A DNA stretch of 39,480 nt from Gemmatimonadota bacterium (GCA_002686955.1 NYZA01000219.1:1-39480); one strand, 5' to 3'; positions 1-10,172 are shown, counted from the stretch's first letter. A program made the numbers and translations. The notes: generated by a model from the sequence alone, not told the origin.

Positions 1-57
1 CACCGCCAGGGCACGAATCTGCGCCCCCTCGCGACGAAAGTTGGTGAGAAATGCGGG

Positions 58-450
58 CTAATCGGACGGGGATTTGCGCCGATTCCTGTCCTCGAAAAAG
101 GCACGCACCCTGTCGACGACCTCAGCGGGGCTGAAGGGCTTGGTGATGTAGTCCTCGACACCCAGGCGAAAGGCGATCTTCTTGTCGGCCATCTGACCGC
201 GCGCGGTGACGACGAATACCGGGATCGTGCGCCATTCCGCGTGACCACGCAGCCGTCCCACCAGTTCGATCCCGTCCATCTCCGGCATCATGATGTCGAG
301 GAGCACGAGGTCTGGAGGCGCGAGCTTGATCGATTCGACAGCAATTGCGCCGTTGCACGCTGTCTCTACACGGTAGCCCGCACGCTCGAGCTTGAATCGG
401 AGGATCTTCAAGATATTCGCGTCGTCGTCAACGATCAGAATGCGCTGCAT
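58..450 (-). CDS. Response regulator, single CheY-like receiver domain
   Basis: ORF from MQRILIVDDDANILKILRFKLERAGY; DD acidic pair, LVLLDIMMPEMDG phospho-Asp motif, ITKPFSP conserved Lys. Start trimmed from 486 to the ATG at 450. Confidence 0.93.
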   Translation of the reverse strand: MQRILIVDDDANILKILRFKLERAGYRVETACNGAIAVESIKLAPPDLVLLDIMMPEMDGIELVGRLRGHAEWRTIPVFVVTARGQMADKKIAFRLGVEDYITKPFSPAEVVDRVRAFFEDRNRRKSPSD

Positions 451-2690
451 CACTCTGGTTCTTCTGCCCGGTCGATCTCGCGCCAAAACGCGGCAAGGTT
501 ACTACGAACGAGGATCCCATGCCCACGACGCTCTTGGCGACGATATTCCCGCCGTGACGCTCCACTATTTCGCGCACGATCGTCAATCCGAGGCCGGTCC
601 CTCCGGTTTCCGTTGTCGATGACATATCGCCCCGAAAGAAACGATCGAAGATGCGGGGCAAGTACTGGGGTGGTATGCCATGTCCCTCGTCGCGCACTTC
701 CACCATCACCTCCACATCGTCGGAACGAAGACCGATCTCGATCGTGGCGCCGTCAGGGGAGTACTTGACGGCGTTGGAGATAAGATTGACGAATACTTGC
801 TCCAGCTTGTCCCGATCGCCGATGAGGTAGGTCGGTTCACGATCCACGCCCAGCGACTTGATCTCGATTCCCCGCGTTGCAGCCTGTTGCTCCATGATGA
901 CCGTGCTCGATGCGAGAAGATCGATCAAATTGAGATTCGACTGTCGGATCTCTATTTCGCCCGACTCGATGCGCGAGAGATCGAGAAAATCGTTGATCAA
1001 TGCTCCCAGGCGCCGGGCTTCAGAGCTGATGATCTGGGCGAACTCGGCGATCTCCGATTCGCTCAGCTCTTCTTCCAAGAGGATCTCCGAGAAACCCTGA
1101 ATCGAAGTCAGTGGTGTACGAAGCTCGTGCGAGACTGTCGACACCAGATCGGATTTCATCTGTTCCACACGTTTTTCTCGCGTGACGTCACGGAGCACGG
1201 TGACGATGCCTACGATGTCACGCCGGTTGTCGAAGACCCGCACGCTTCTTGCTTGCAGGGTTTGATTCGGACGATCCGACCCCTGATCGAGATCGAGGTT
1301 GGACGAGTAGACATGCCGGTGAGCAATTCCCGCCGCGGCATCGAGGTGTCGACTCAGGCCAACATGCTCGATGATTTCGTCACGGGGCCGTCCGACCGCG
1401 GTGATCTCGGGAACACCAAACCACCTTTCGAACTGTGTATTCAACAACCCGACGCGGCCATCTCTATCGATCACGAGCAAGCCATCGGCCATGTTCCGAA
1501 CGATCGCCTCGGTCTTCGACTTCTCACGCAGCACGTCGCGTAGATTCGCGGCTTGCTGGGCTTTGAAGCTCTGCGCAAGCCGATTGACCGCCCTTCCGAG
1601 CGCACCCACCTCATCGCGCGAAACCACCGGGGCCCGCACGCTGAACTCGCCCTCGGCGAGAGATTCGATCGCCTCGGCCGTCGCTCGGATCGGTCGAGCC
1701 ACGAGAGCAGAGAGCCAAGCCGCCGCGGCTACCGCCGTCATGACCGAGGCGAGTCCCCAAAGGACGAGCATCTGTCTCGCTCGGATGAGATTTCGAAGCC
1801 CTTGGGCGTCGGGTTCGACCAGGACGACGTGCCACCCGAGCTCAGGCAGATTCGACGCCATTCCGCGCACTTTCTCTCCGGCCCTTGGATCGGTGGCCGC
1901 CTTCTCGTAGGACAAGAGCTGCGTCAGACGGTCCCGCACCCCGGTTGCGACGATCGCCATCGGCGCCTCGCCGATGATCAGCGAACCCGGGGATCGATCG
2001 CTTCTCGCGGTTTCGTGGATCAATCGGCCCGCCGAGTCGGCGAGCAAGAGATCGAGACCTTCACGCACCGCTACATCGGAACATCGAGCGAGGAGTTGAT
2101 CGACGGAGAAACGAGCGACGAGAACACCCCGGTCCAGCGCAGGGATCGGGGACGGGATCGCGGCGGTGAGGATCTGCATCGATCGCCCCGGGAGCTGCGT
2201 GATCCGTCCGAAATGCAGACCGTTCTTCCTCAACGCCGAGTCGATGATGACATTGTCGCGCCGGGCGAGGATCTTCGCGTCGCGCTCTCCCGTCGCGGGG
2301 TCGACCAGGGCCACCTCCAGCTCAGGGGCCACCGCTTCGTCGTACGCCTTCCCGGTTCCTTCCAGCAGACTCAGAGAGAGCACGTCATCGTTATATCGAA
2401 CAAACGACTCGATCAGTCGATGCGTCGCGTAGGGGGATTCGTCTCCGACCACTCCGGCGGAAGCCGCCAGCTCCATGAGGCTCTTCCAGGGCCCCACAAA
2501 ACCCTCTGCGATGGTCAGATTCACGAGACCGAGAGTTGTCGCGTGACGACTATCGAGCGCGCGTTCGCTTTCGGAGGCGATCTCCTGGTGGAGCCACGCT
2601 CCCCCGAGCAGTGTCAAGCCCGCGGTGCATATCAGCAACACGGCCAGGTACTTCGATAGCAGATGTCGTGATGAGAGGAAAGGCAACAAA
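428..2690 (-). CDS. Membrane sensor histidine kinase (dCache-like sensor, HAMP, PAS, HisKA, HATPase_c)
   Basis: TM segment LAVLLICTAGLTLLGGAWL; second TM then HAMP (RPIRATAEAIESLAEGEFSVRAPVVSRDEVGALGRAVNRL); PAS; H-box VSHELRTPLTSIQG; N/G boxes NLISNAVKYSPDG, DEGHGIPPQ, GTGLGLTIV. True start uncertain; the region upstream of ~2690 in the ORF looks non-coding and a TTG start is likely. Confidence 0.92.
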
Positions 2691-2766
2691 GATCTCCACT
2701 CCGCCGAGGGTCGGCATTTGGATTCTCTCTTCGGAGAGCAAAAACTGCAAGATGTACGGGAGCGTG

Positions 2767-2796
2767 TTGCGGTGATCTTGCTCCGGGGTTTACAAT
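2767..2796 (+). promoter_or_regulatory. Putative sigma70-like promoter for the M14 peptidase gene
   Basis: TTGCGG (2767-2772), 18-nt spacer, TACAAT (2791-2796), about 40 nt upstream of the ATG at 2838, in a divergent intergenic region. Confidence 0.35.
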
Positions 2797-2837
2797 GGAG
2801 TGTGCGGGTCGCACCCTTACACCCCCCGGAGAACTCC

Positions 2838-5141
2838 ATGACTGCGTTTCTCAAATGGACCGCGTGCTGTGTAGTCCTCTGCGCCGCCCCATCGGCGCGA
2901 CCAGCCGGCGCCGCACCGAACGAACCCCAGCTACCCACCCGGATGCGGGTCCGAATCGATCTCAACAGTCAGCTCAAAGACCTCGAGCTGCTCGAGTCCG
3001 GCCTCGATCTCTTCGGCCTCGCCGGCGGCACCATCGAGGCATTCGTATCACCCGAGGAGAGGGACTTTCTCGAGGAGAACCTGGAGTACGAGCTCACCAT
3101 CCTGAGCAACGATATCTACGCCGAGTTCAGCGCCAAGCACGGCTTTCTGGGCAATGGAAACCTCCGAGATTACCGCAATTACGGCGAAAACACGGCTTTT
3201 CTCGCGGGTATTGAGTCCTCATATCCCGGGATCGCCCACCGCTTTCAAATCGGAACATCGCTCGAGGGCCGGGCGATCTGGGCCATGAAGATCTCTGATG
3301 ATGTCATGGAGGATGAAGACGAGCCCGAGATCCTCTACACGGCGATCCACCATTCGCGCGAACCGGTATCGAACGAAACCGTGCTGCAGCTCATCGAGCA
3401 GTTCGCCACCGGATATGGTATCGACCCGAACCTCACCGAGCTGGTAGACAACCGCGAGCTCTTTTTCGTGCCGATCGTCAATCCAGATGGATATGTGTAT
3501 GTGGATGATGTGGACCCCTACTGGCGCAAGAATCGCCGGGGCGGGTACGGCGTCGATCTGAATCGAAACTACGGCTTCAACTGGGGCTGGGACAACATCG
3601 GATCGAGCCCCTACACTTTCGACCAGACCTACCGTGGTTCCGGACCCTTCTCCGAACCTGAAACCGAAGCCATCCGCGATCTTTGCGAAGCCCGCGAATT
3701 CGTATTCGCCATGAACTTTCACACCTACGGTGAGTACTATTTGTGGCCTTGGGGCTACATTCCTTCTCCCACGTTAGATGATGAACTGTTTTCCGCGCAC
3801 GGAGACTCGCTGTCGGAGAACAACGGCTACACCTCGGGAATCGGTTCGATCGTTCTCTACATCACCAACGGCGATGCCGACGACTGGATGTACGGCGAGC
3901 AGGATACGAAAGCCAGGATATTCGCGCTGACGCCGGAGATCGGCGACGACTTCTGGCCCGCAAGCTGGAAGATCCAGGGATTCGTCGACGAGAACATCGG
4001 CCCGGCGGTCTACCTCGCGCGAAAGGCAGCGATGCCCTTCCAGCCACTGCCGCCAAGACCGCCCGTCGTCACCGCTCCTCCAGTGTCCAGCGACGCCTAC
4101 ACCATCGCATGGGACAATCGCAACAACGGTGACTATGACTTACCTACATCGTATCGCCTGGATGAAATGACCGGCCTGGATCGTGGCGAAGACGACCTTG
4201 AAGGATCGACCGAATCTTGGTCGGCGGCCGGCGGTTTCGCGCTTCGGACGAATCGCTACAAGAGCGCAACCCATTCCTTCTACTCCGGTCAGTCCCATCA
4301 AAACGTCTCGACATTGACGGCAACGCAGTACCTCTCGGTCGAGCCAGGAGACGTTTTCACGTTCTGGACGTGGTACGATATCGAGAGCAACTGGGACTAC
4401 GCCTACGTGCAGATCACCGATGACAACGGCCTGAGGTGGTCCAATCTGCCAGGCAATATCACGACCGATTACAACCCGAACGGCACCAATCAAGGCAATG
4501 GCATAACGGGCTCGTCGGGAGGTTGGATCGAAGCAACTTTCTCGCTGGCGGCATATTCAGACTCGAACGTAATCATGCGTTTCTCGTACAACACCGACCA
4601 AGCCGTAATCGAAGAGGGCATCTACGTCGATGATATCTCTCCGGTCGAGACATTTGACAACGTGACTACACTAGTATCCGCGACGCCTTTGTTCAACTAC
4701 GAAGTCTCGGGGCGAGCAGCGAGAGGGTACTACTATCGCGTGCGAGGGCAGGACGTCGATGGCCAATCGAGCGGCTGGTCTGCGCGCGTGTCGGTGAATG
4801 TCACCGATACCGATTTGGTGCTGACCCTCACACCGATCGCTACGACGGTTCCTAGAGGAGGGCAGCTGGAATATTCGGGTTCCGTGCACAACAACGGACC
4901 CGCGACCCAGAGCGTCGAAGTGTGGGCGGAAGTCAGACTTCCCAATGGCGATGGCTACGCCGGGAATCCGATTCTAGGACCGATCCCCGTGACGCTCGAT
5001 CCGGGCGAAATCGCTTCGCTGCAGGTAGTTCAGACTGTTCCGGGCAACGCTCCCGTCGGCACCTACACCTACTTGGGCGGTGCCGGCGGCCACCCGTTGG
5101 CTGAAACGAGTGATGTGTTCGCGCTGACGATCACCGAATAG
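2838..5141 (+). CDS. Secreted M14-family zinc carboxypeptidase with C-terminal MAM/immune-inhibitor-A-like and CARDB-like beta domains
   Basis: Signal peptide MTAFLKWTACCVVLCAAPSARPAGA; HHSREPVSNE (HxxE zinc motif), NPDGY, RKNRR, GVDLNRNYG, MNFHTYGEYYLWPWG; C-terminal beta-rich repeats. SD GGAG before the ATG. Confidence 0.92.
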   Translation: MTAFLKWTACCVVLCAAPSARPAGAAPNEPQLPTRMRVRIDLNSQLKDLELLESGLDLFGLAGGTIEAFVSPEERDFLEENLEYELTILSNDIYAEFSAKHGFLGNGNLRDYRNYGENTAFLAGIESSYPGIAHRFQIGTSLEGRAIWAMKISDDVMEDEDEPEILYTAIHHSREPVSNETVLQLIEQFATGYGIDPNLTELVDNRELFFVPIVNPDGYVYVDDVDPYWRKNRRGGYGVDLNRNYGFNWGWDNIGSSPYTFDQTYRGSGPFSEPETEAIRDLCEAREFVFAMNFHTYGEYYLWPWGYIPSPTLDDELFSAHGDSLSENNGYTSGIGSIVLYITNGDADDWMYGEQDTKARIFALTPEIGDDFWPASWKIQGFVDENIGPAVYLARKAAMPFQPLPPRPPVVTAPPVSSDAYTIAWDNRNNGDYDLPTSYRLDEMTGLDRGEDDLEGSTESWSAAGGFALRTNRYKSATHSFYSGQSHQNVSTLTATQYLSVEPGDVFTFWTWYDIESNWDYAYVQITDDNGLRWSNLPGNITTDYNPNGTNQGNGITGSSGGWIEATFSLAAYSDSNVIMRFSYNTDQAVIEEGIYVDDISPVETFDNVTTLVSATPLFNYEVSGRAARGYYYRVRGQDVDGQSSGWSARVSVNVTDTDLVLTLTPIATTVPRGGQLEYSGSVHNNGPATQSVEVWAEVRLPNGDGYAGNPILGPIPVTLDPGEIASLQVVQTVPGNAPVGTYTYLGGAGGHPLAETSDVFALTITE

Positions 5142-5149
5142 GACTTTGA

Positions 5150-5183
5150 TGATACGATCTGCGGCTTCAGCCGGATCGTATCA
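5150..5183 (+). repeat. Perfect long hairpin (terminator-like but no T-tract, or 5' regulatory element)
   Basis: TGATACGATC (5150-5159) TG CGGC (5162-5165) TTCA GCCG (5170-5173) GATCGTATCA (5174-5183): 10-bp plus 4-bp perfect stems, 2-nt bulge, tetraloop. Confidence 0.85.
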
Positions 5184-5185
5184 GC

Positions 5186-5662
5186 GTGAACAGACTTCCG
5201 ATCGCCATACTCGACAACGTCAGGAGCGCTCATAATGTGGGCGCGATCTTCCGCACGGCCGATTGCGCCGGTCTGGAGCGGATCGATCTGTGCGGAATGA
5301 CCTCCCGTCCCCCGAATCCGAAACTGGCGAAGACGGCGCTCGGGGCGGAGTCGGTGGTTCCTTGGCGCTGCTTCGAATACGCCACCGAGGCGGTCATCGA
5401 GGCCCGTCTGGAAGGTCGAGCAATCGTCGCGATCGAGACAGCGGAAGAGGCTCGGAGTCTTTATGAATGCGAGATCCCCAATCGCTCCGCCCTGGTGATG
5501 GGGCACGAGGTCTTCGGAGTCTCGCCTGAGGTTTTGGCGCTCGCGGATACTTCGGTGCGCATCCCGATGTTGGGCGCCAAATCCTCGCTGAACGTGGCGA
5601 CAACCTTCGGTGTCGTGGCCTACGAGCTTCTCCGGCGCTCGGGCTCGAAGGAGGGACGATGA
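5186..5662 (+). CDS. SpoU/TrmH-family RNA 2'-O-methyltransferase
   Basis: NVRSAHNVGAIFRTADCAGL (SPOUT motif 1), LVMGHEVFGVS (motif 2), IPMLGAKSSLNVATTFGVVAYE (motif 3); GTG start. Confidence 0.9.
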   Translation: MNRLPIAILDNVRSAHNVGAIFRTADCAGLERIDLCGMTSRPPNPKLAKTALGAESVVPWRCFEYATEAVIEARLEGRAIVAIETAEEARSLYECEIPNRSALVMGHEVFGVSPEVLALADTSVRIPMLGAKSSLNVATTFGVVAYELLRRSGSKEGR

Positions 5663-6351
5663 ACCGAATCGCGGCATCGCTGCTTCTGGGGAGCGCCGCG
5701 CTCGCCCAGTCCCCCGACACCCCAGTGCAACTCAGCGGCGCGCCGAGCGTCTTCTCGAGCGTTTTTCAGCTCAGGGGCGTCGGACTCGCGATCGTCGTGG
5801 TGCTGACGTTGCTCTCGCTGCTCTCCTGGGCCGTGATCATCGGCAAGAGCCGAGAGCTCCGCGCGGTCTACGGCGGCGGTCGCTCATTCCTGCGACAGCT
5901 GCGCGACGGTGCCCCCGTCAGCGCTCTCGCCTCGATCGCGTCCCCGTCGCCCCTGCCGCGCCTCGCGGAAAGGGCACTGAGAGCCGCTCACCAAGGGATC
6001 GATGCGGAGAGGACACTTCGGCGCTCGATGGCGGAATGCCAAGCGACACTGGAGTCCAAGCTCTCGATCCTCGCGACCGTGGCATCGATCGCCCCTTCAC
6101 TCGGCCTACTCGGAACGGTCTACGGCATCATGGAGACCTTCTTGGCCATCGGAGCCACCGGCTCGACCAGCATCAGCGTGGTTGCGCCGGGCGTGGCCGA
6201 TGCGCTGCTCACGACCCTCTTCGGTCTGGCGGTCGCGATTCCCGCCGTCGCGGGCTACAACCACTGCGTCCGACGGCTGAGACGCATCAATATCGATCTC
6301 GACAACGCGGTCTCGGAGATCTCCGATCGGGTCGCCGAGGTACCCACTTGA
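5659..6351 (+). CDS. tolQ: TolQ/ExbB/MotA-family proton channel protein
   Basis: TM segments and SIAPSLGLLGTVYGIMETFLAIG...PGVADALLTTLFGLAVAIPAVAGYN; position in tol-pal operon; 4-nt overlap with the preceding gene. Confidence 0.9.
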   Translation: MNRIAASLLLGSAALAQSPDTPVQLSGAPSVFSSVFQLRGVGLAIVVVLTLLSLLSWAVIIGKSRELRAVYGGGRSFLRQLRDGAPVSALASIASPSPLPRLAERALRAAHQGIDAERTLRRSMAECQATLESKLSILATVASIAPSLGLLGTVYGIMETFLAIGATGSTSISVVAPGVADALLTTLFGLAVAIPAVAGYNHCVRRLRRINIDLDNAVSEISDRVAEVPT

Positions 6352-6749
6352 ACCACGACCGCCCGCTCGCCGAAATCAACGTCATCAACCTGGTGGACGT
6401 GATGCTGGTTCTGCTGGTGCTCTTCATCATCACCGCTCCGCTCCTCCGCGGCGGAATCGATGTGGAGCTGCCCCGGACCAGAGCCGCGAGGCCGCTCGAA
6501 TCGGCTCAGGGGATTCTCGTTACGGTGACCGAGGGGGGCGAGATCCTGGTCGACGGAGAAGAGACCGCGAAGGACGAACTGGTCGAAACGATCCGCGCCC
6601 GGCGGGGTGATCTGCTCTCCCCCGTCTACCTGGCCGGCGACAGTGGGGCGGACTACGGGGCGGTCGTTTCGGTGCTGGGGCTACTGACCGATGCGGGCGT
6701 CGATGGCGTGGGCTTGGTCGCGGAGCCCGCTCGACGAAGACGGAAGTGA
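6348..6749 (+). CDS. tolR: TolR/ExbD biopolymer transport protein
   Basis: INVINLVDVMLVLLVLFIITAPLLRGGIDVELPR (TM with conserved Asp); TTG start overlapping the tolQ stop (TTGA); the upstream part of ORF 5610..6749 is an out-of-frame shadow of tolQ. Confidence 0.9.
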   Translation: MNHDRPLAEINVINLVDVMLVLLVLFIITAPLLRGGIDVELPRTRAARPLESAQGILVTVTEGGEILVDGEETAKDELVETIRARRGDLLSPVYLAGDSGADYGAVVSVLGLLTDAGVDGVGLVAEPARRRRK

Positions 6750-6752
6750 TCG

Positions 6753-7415
6753 ATGAGAGGGGGGCTGGCACCCAGGACCAGCGATCTCGTTCTCTCCATC
6801 GCCCTCCACGCATTGGTGATCGGGCTGGTGGTCTTGCGCACGTCGCCGGGACCGACGCCTCAGTTGCCGAGGGTGTATCGCGTCGATCTCGTGCGACCCG
6901 AGCGAATCCCGCCGGCACCGGCGCCGCGGCAAAGGCCGAAGGAAGCGATACAGCCGCCAAAAGAAACCCAGGCGCGCCCGCGTCATCGGCCGGAGGCGCG
7001 CCCCCTTCCGCGCCAGGACGAGCCGAAGCGGGAGGAACGGGTCGAAGAGAAGAGAGAGGTGCAAACGGTCGAGCCGGTACCCCGAAATACGTCCACCGCC
7101 GCTCAAGTGGCGGGGCCGGTGCGCCTGGAGGGAGACATGCGCGTCGCGGACCCTTATCTCCAGCAAATCGTCGCCAGAATCAACCGGGGCTGGCAGACGA
7201 CTCGGGGCAGCGGTCAGGCACGCTGCGTGATCTACTTTCGAATCGTGCGTAGCGGAAAGGTGGAAGGTGTGAGAATCGAAAAAGCGTCGGGAAGCGTAGT
7301 CTTCGATCGTGCGGCATTGAGCGCCGTCAAGCGTGTCGGCCGATTCCTGCCTCTGCCGCCCTCGGTCCGCGATCGCTACCTGGGTGTGCACTTCGAATTC
7401 GTCCGGGAAGGGTGA
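6753..7415 (+). CDS. TolA/TonB-like energy-transduction protein
   Basis: N-terminal TM (VLSIALHALVIGLVVL), Pro/Lys/Arg/Glu-rich linker, TonB_C-like C-terminus (YLQQIVARINRGWQTTRG...GVRIEKASGSVVFDRAALSAVKRVGRFLPLP). Confidence 0.87.
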   Translation: MRGGLAPRTSDLVLSIALHALVIGLVVLRTSPGPTPQLPRVYRVDLVRPERIPPAPAPRQRPKEAIQPPKETQARPRHRPEARPLPRQDEPKREERVEEKREVQTVEPVPRNTSTAAQVAGPVRLEGDMRVADPYLQQIVARINRGWQTTRGSGQARCVIYFRIVRSGKVEGVRIEKASGSVVFDRAALSAVKRVGRFLPLPPSVRDRYLGVHFEFVREG

Positions 7416-7422
7416 AGCGTCA

Positions 7423-8874
7423 GTGAAGCCGCTGCTCCCGGCTCTACTCTGCGTGGGTCTCTCGTGTGCCGGCACCGCCGCCGGCGAAGATGTCTATTTG
7501 GGACTGCGCAGGGCCGGGCTCCAGCCGATTCCGGTGGCGATCCCTCCCTTCTCGGGCGAAGCCGAAGGGACGACCGACCCGATCCCGACCCTTCGGAGCG
7601 TGCTGATCGCCGACCTGGAGTTCAGCGTGCTCGTGGAGCCGGTCACCGATCCATCGGGACGATATCGATCGAGATACTCCGCCACCGTCGACAAGCTGAG
7701 GGGGCTCCTGGGACGGGGTGAGGACGTCGCGGAGACGGTGGCCCGACCGGATACCTCGATGTGGGCCGAGCGATCGGAGCTGCTGCGCGACACGGTCCCT
7801 TTTCCGGTCGTGTGGGAGCGGGCCGGCGTCGGCATAGCTCTGTCGGTCCGGATCGATCCCCCGACTGAGGCCGGATCTGGTCGACGATCTCTAGGGTTCG
7901 AGTTGAGTTTCATCGGTGGTGGCCCTCCGCTCGCTCAGGGAGGGCGGGTTCTGGGACCCGACAACGCCCGCGCGGTGGCGCACGAAATCGCCGACGAGGT
8001 CGTCCTCGCGGCCGCTGGAGAGCCGGGCATTGCCACGAGCCGCATCGCCTACGCGCTGCCCGGCGAAGGCAACGCGCGCCGCATCGTGGTCGCCGACTAC
8101 GACGGCGCCCAATCGGTCGCCATCGGGTGTAGCGACGACGAAGCCCTCATGCCCTCCTTCTTTCCAGGCCGGAGCCGACTGGCGTGCATCCGCTACGGCG
8201 AGAAAGGGCCCGATCTGGTCACCTACACGATCCCACCCCTCGGGCACGCCGAAACACTGCTCTCGGCCCGGCCCGGCCTTGAGTCGACGCCCGCGGTCTC
8301 CCCCGATGGCAGCGAGGTCGCGTTCACGCTCAACATGAAGGGCAACAACGACATATACGTGATAGCCTCCCGGGGGGGAGACCTCCGCAGATTGACCTTC
8401 TCCCCGGGGATCGACACATCGCCCTCCTGGTCTCCCACGGGCGGCCAACTCGTCTACACCTCCGACCGCTCCGGAACCCCGTCGATCTACGTCATGGGCC
8501 GAACCGGTCTCGCCCAACGAAACCTCATGGTCCAGCCCGGCTACCTCGATGCCGCGGCGTGGTCGCCGCGAGGGGATCGCATCGCCTACGTCGCTCGAGA
8601 AGGGGGCCGGTTCCACGTCTTCACGATCGATCCTCTCGGCGGCGCCCCGCGCCGCATCACCGATCGTGGAAACAACGAGAGCCCTTGCTGGTCACCGGAC
8701 GGTCTTCATCTGATAATCTCCTCCGATCGTAGCGGCGCATCGGAGATCTACACGATGCGCCTCGACGGAAGCGCGGTCCGCAGGGTCGCGCACACAAAGG
8801 GGGCGATCACGCCGACCTGGTCCCCACCCCCACGAAACCAGGACCCCACGATCCGGAAGGAAGAGACGGAATGA
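7423..8874 (+). CDS. tolB: Tol-Pal system beta-propeller protein TolB
   Basis: GTG start with signal peptide; WD40-like PD40 repeats (PAVSPDGSEVAFT, SPSWSPTGGQLVYTSDRSG, SPCWSPDGLHLIISSDRSG); TolB N-domain; synteny with tolQRA and pal. Confidence 0.92.
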   Translation: MKPLLPALLCVGLSCAGTAAGEDVYLGLRRAGLQPIPVAIPPFSGEAEGTTDPIPTLRSVLIADLEFSVLVEPVTDPSGRYRSRYSATVDKLRGLLGRGEDVAETVARPDTSMWAERSELLRDTVPFPVVWERAGVGIALSVRIDPPTEAGSGRRSLGFELSFIGGGPPLAQGGRVLGPDNARAVAHEIADEVVLAAAGEPGIATSRIAYALPGEGNARRIVVADYDGAQSVAIGCSDDEALMPSFFPGRSRLACIRYGEKGPDLVTYTIPPLGHAETLLSARPGLESTPAVSPDGSEVAFTLNMKGNNDIYVIASRGGDLRRLTFSPGIDTSPSWSPTGGQLVYTSDRSGTPSIYVMGRTGLAQRNLMVQPGYLDAAAWSPRGDRIAYVAREGGRFHVFTIDPLGGAPRRITDRGNNESPCWSPDGLHLIISSDRSGASEIYTMRLDGSAVRRVAHTKGAITPTWSPPPRNQDPTIRKEETE

Positions 8875-9401
8875 CCAAGAAACCGACCCCTCGACGGGCA
8901 AGGCTCGGAATCGCCCTGGCGCTGGCCTCGAGTGCATATCTGCTGGCCGGATGCGGCGGCAAGAAGGTAGAGGTAATCGAAGAGCCTCCGCCGCCACCGC
9001 CGCCCGCTCCGGTCGTCGAGGAGCCACCGCCCCCCCCGCCCCCTCCGCCGCCCCCTGAGATCCTTAGGATCGACCTCGACCGCATCCATTTCGATTTCGA
9101 CGAGTACGAGCTGACGCCCGAAGCGATCCGAGTCCTGACGCAGAGCGCCGACCGCTTGCTCGAGCACGAGCTGTTCAAGGTCCTGATCGAAGGGCATTGC
9201 GACGAGCGTGGCACGGTGGAGTACAACCTGGCGCTCGGAGAGAACCGGGCAAGCGCGGCGCGCGATTTCCTGACGAACTACGGTGTCTCGACCGATCGCA
9301 TCTCCACGATCTCCTACGGAAAGAGCCGGCCGCTCGTGACCGGTGTCGACGAAGAGACCTGGGCCATGAACCGTCGATCGGAGTTCAAGACCTCGAAGTA
9401 G
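8871..9401 (+). CDS. pal: Peptidoglycan-associated lipoprotein (OmpA-like) with long polyproline linker
   Basis: Lipobox LLAGC; linker EEPPPPPPPAPVVEEPPPPPPPPPPPE; OmpA domain IHFDFDEYELTPEA...VLIEGHCDERGTVEYNLALGENRASAARDFL; 4-nt overlap with tolB. Confidence 0.95.
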   Translation: MTKKPTPRRARLGIALALASSAYLLAGCGGKKVEVIEEPPPPPPPAPVVEEPPPPPPPPPPPEILRIDLDRIHFDFDEYELTPEAIRVLTQSADRLLEHELFKVLIEGHCDERGTVEYNLALGENRASAARDFLTNYGVSTDRISTISYGKSRPLVTGVDEETWAMNRRSEFKTSK

Positions 9402-9416
9402 GGTTGAAATCGCAAC

Positions 9417-10172
9417 GTGACGGTTGATCGGAACCCAACTATTCCCGAACCGCCCTCCCCCGGATTTCCGTCCCGTGGAGGGCGTTTCCTCCTCCTGGGG
9501 ATCCTGTTGACGATCGCTTGTGCCAGACCGAGCGATCTGGAGCCGCTGAGGAATCGGCTCGACGCTCTGGAGGCACGCGAGTCTCTCCGACAGGCCCGGA
9601 CCGACAGCTCCATCGTTGAGCTCGGCAAGGAGATCCGCCTACTGGCGGCGAAGAGCGGCATGCGGAACGGCGCCGAGATCGAAGCTCACGCGGAGCTCCA
9701 GGCGAAGATCACCGATCTGGACCGGAGCATCAATGAGCTGCGATCGGGCCTCACACCGGTCGCCGCACCCGAGAGCCTGCATGTCGTCGACATCGAGCTG
9801 GCGGAGCTGTATCGCCACGCGTATTTCGACATGACCCGCGGAGATTTCGAGCTGGCGCGAGAGGGCTTCGAGCAGTTTCTGGAGCTAGCGGGCGACAGCC
9901 TGTTGAGACCAGACGCCCACTTCTGGCTCGGAGAGTGCCACTTCGTCGCGGATCGCTTCGAGGCCGCGCTCGAGTCGTTTCGAGCCGTGATCCAGGCGGA
10001 GACGAAAAGCGAACGACTGCCGGCCGCCCTCTTGAAGCTCGGTTTGTGCGAGATCGAGCTCGGTTTCGATGGAGACGCCCGGGGAACCCTGGCACGCGTC
10101 ATCGATGAGTTCCCGGAGACCGACGAAGCGAAGATCGCCCGGGAACACGTGCGACGAATCGAATTGAGATAG
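9417..10172 (+). CDS. Tol-Pal system protein CpoB/YbgF-like (coiled coil and TPR)
   Basis: Export signal/lipobox-like LLTIACA; coiled-coil region; TPR repeats AYFDMTRGDFELAREGFEQFLEL, HFWLGECHFVADRFEAALESFRAVI; position after pal. Confidence 0.87.
   Translation: MTVDRNPTIPEPPSPGFPSRGGRFLLLGILLTIACARPSDLEPLRNRLDALEARESLRQARTDSSIVELGKEIRLLAAKSGMRNGAEIEAHAELQAKITDLDRSINELRSGLTPVAAPESLHVVDIELAELYRHAYFDMTRGDFELAREGFEQFLELAGDSLLRPDAHFWLGECHFVADRFEAALESFRAVIQAETKSERLPAALLKLGLCEIELGFDGDARGTLARVIDEFPETDEAKIAREHVRRIELR

Noticed and set aside
1-57. Possible start of another minus-strand gene at the left edge
   Set aside because: Too short to pick a frame or start with any support.
680-2659. Long + strand ORFs (680..1543, 287 aa; 1553..2659, 368 aa) and others opposite the histidine kinase
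   Set aside because: Antisense shadows of a well-supported kinase in high-GC DNA; Arg/Pro/Ser/His-rich low-plausibility translations with no motifs.
5610-6347. N-terminal two-thirds of ORF 5610..6749 as a TolR extension
   Set aside because: Out-of-frame reading of tolQ; real TolR begins at the TTG at 6348.
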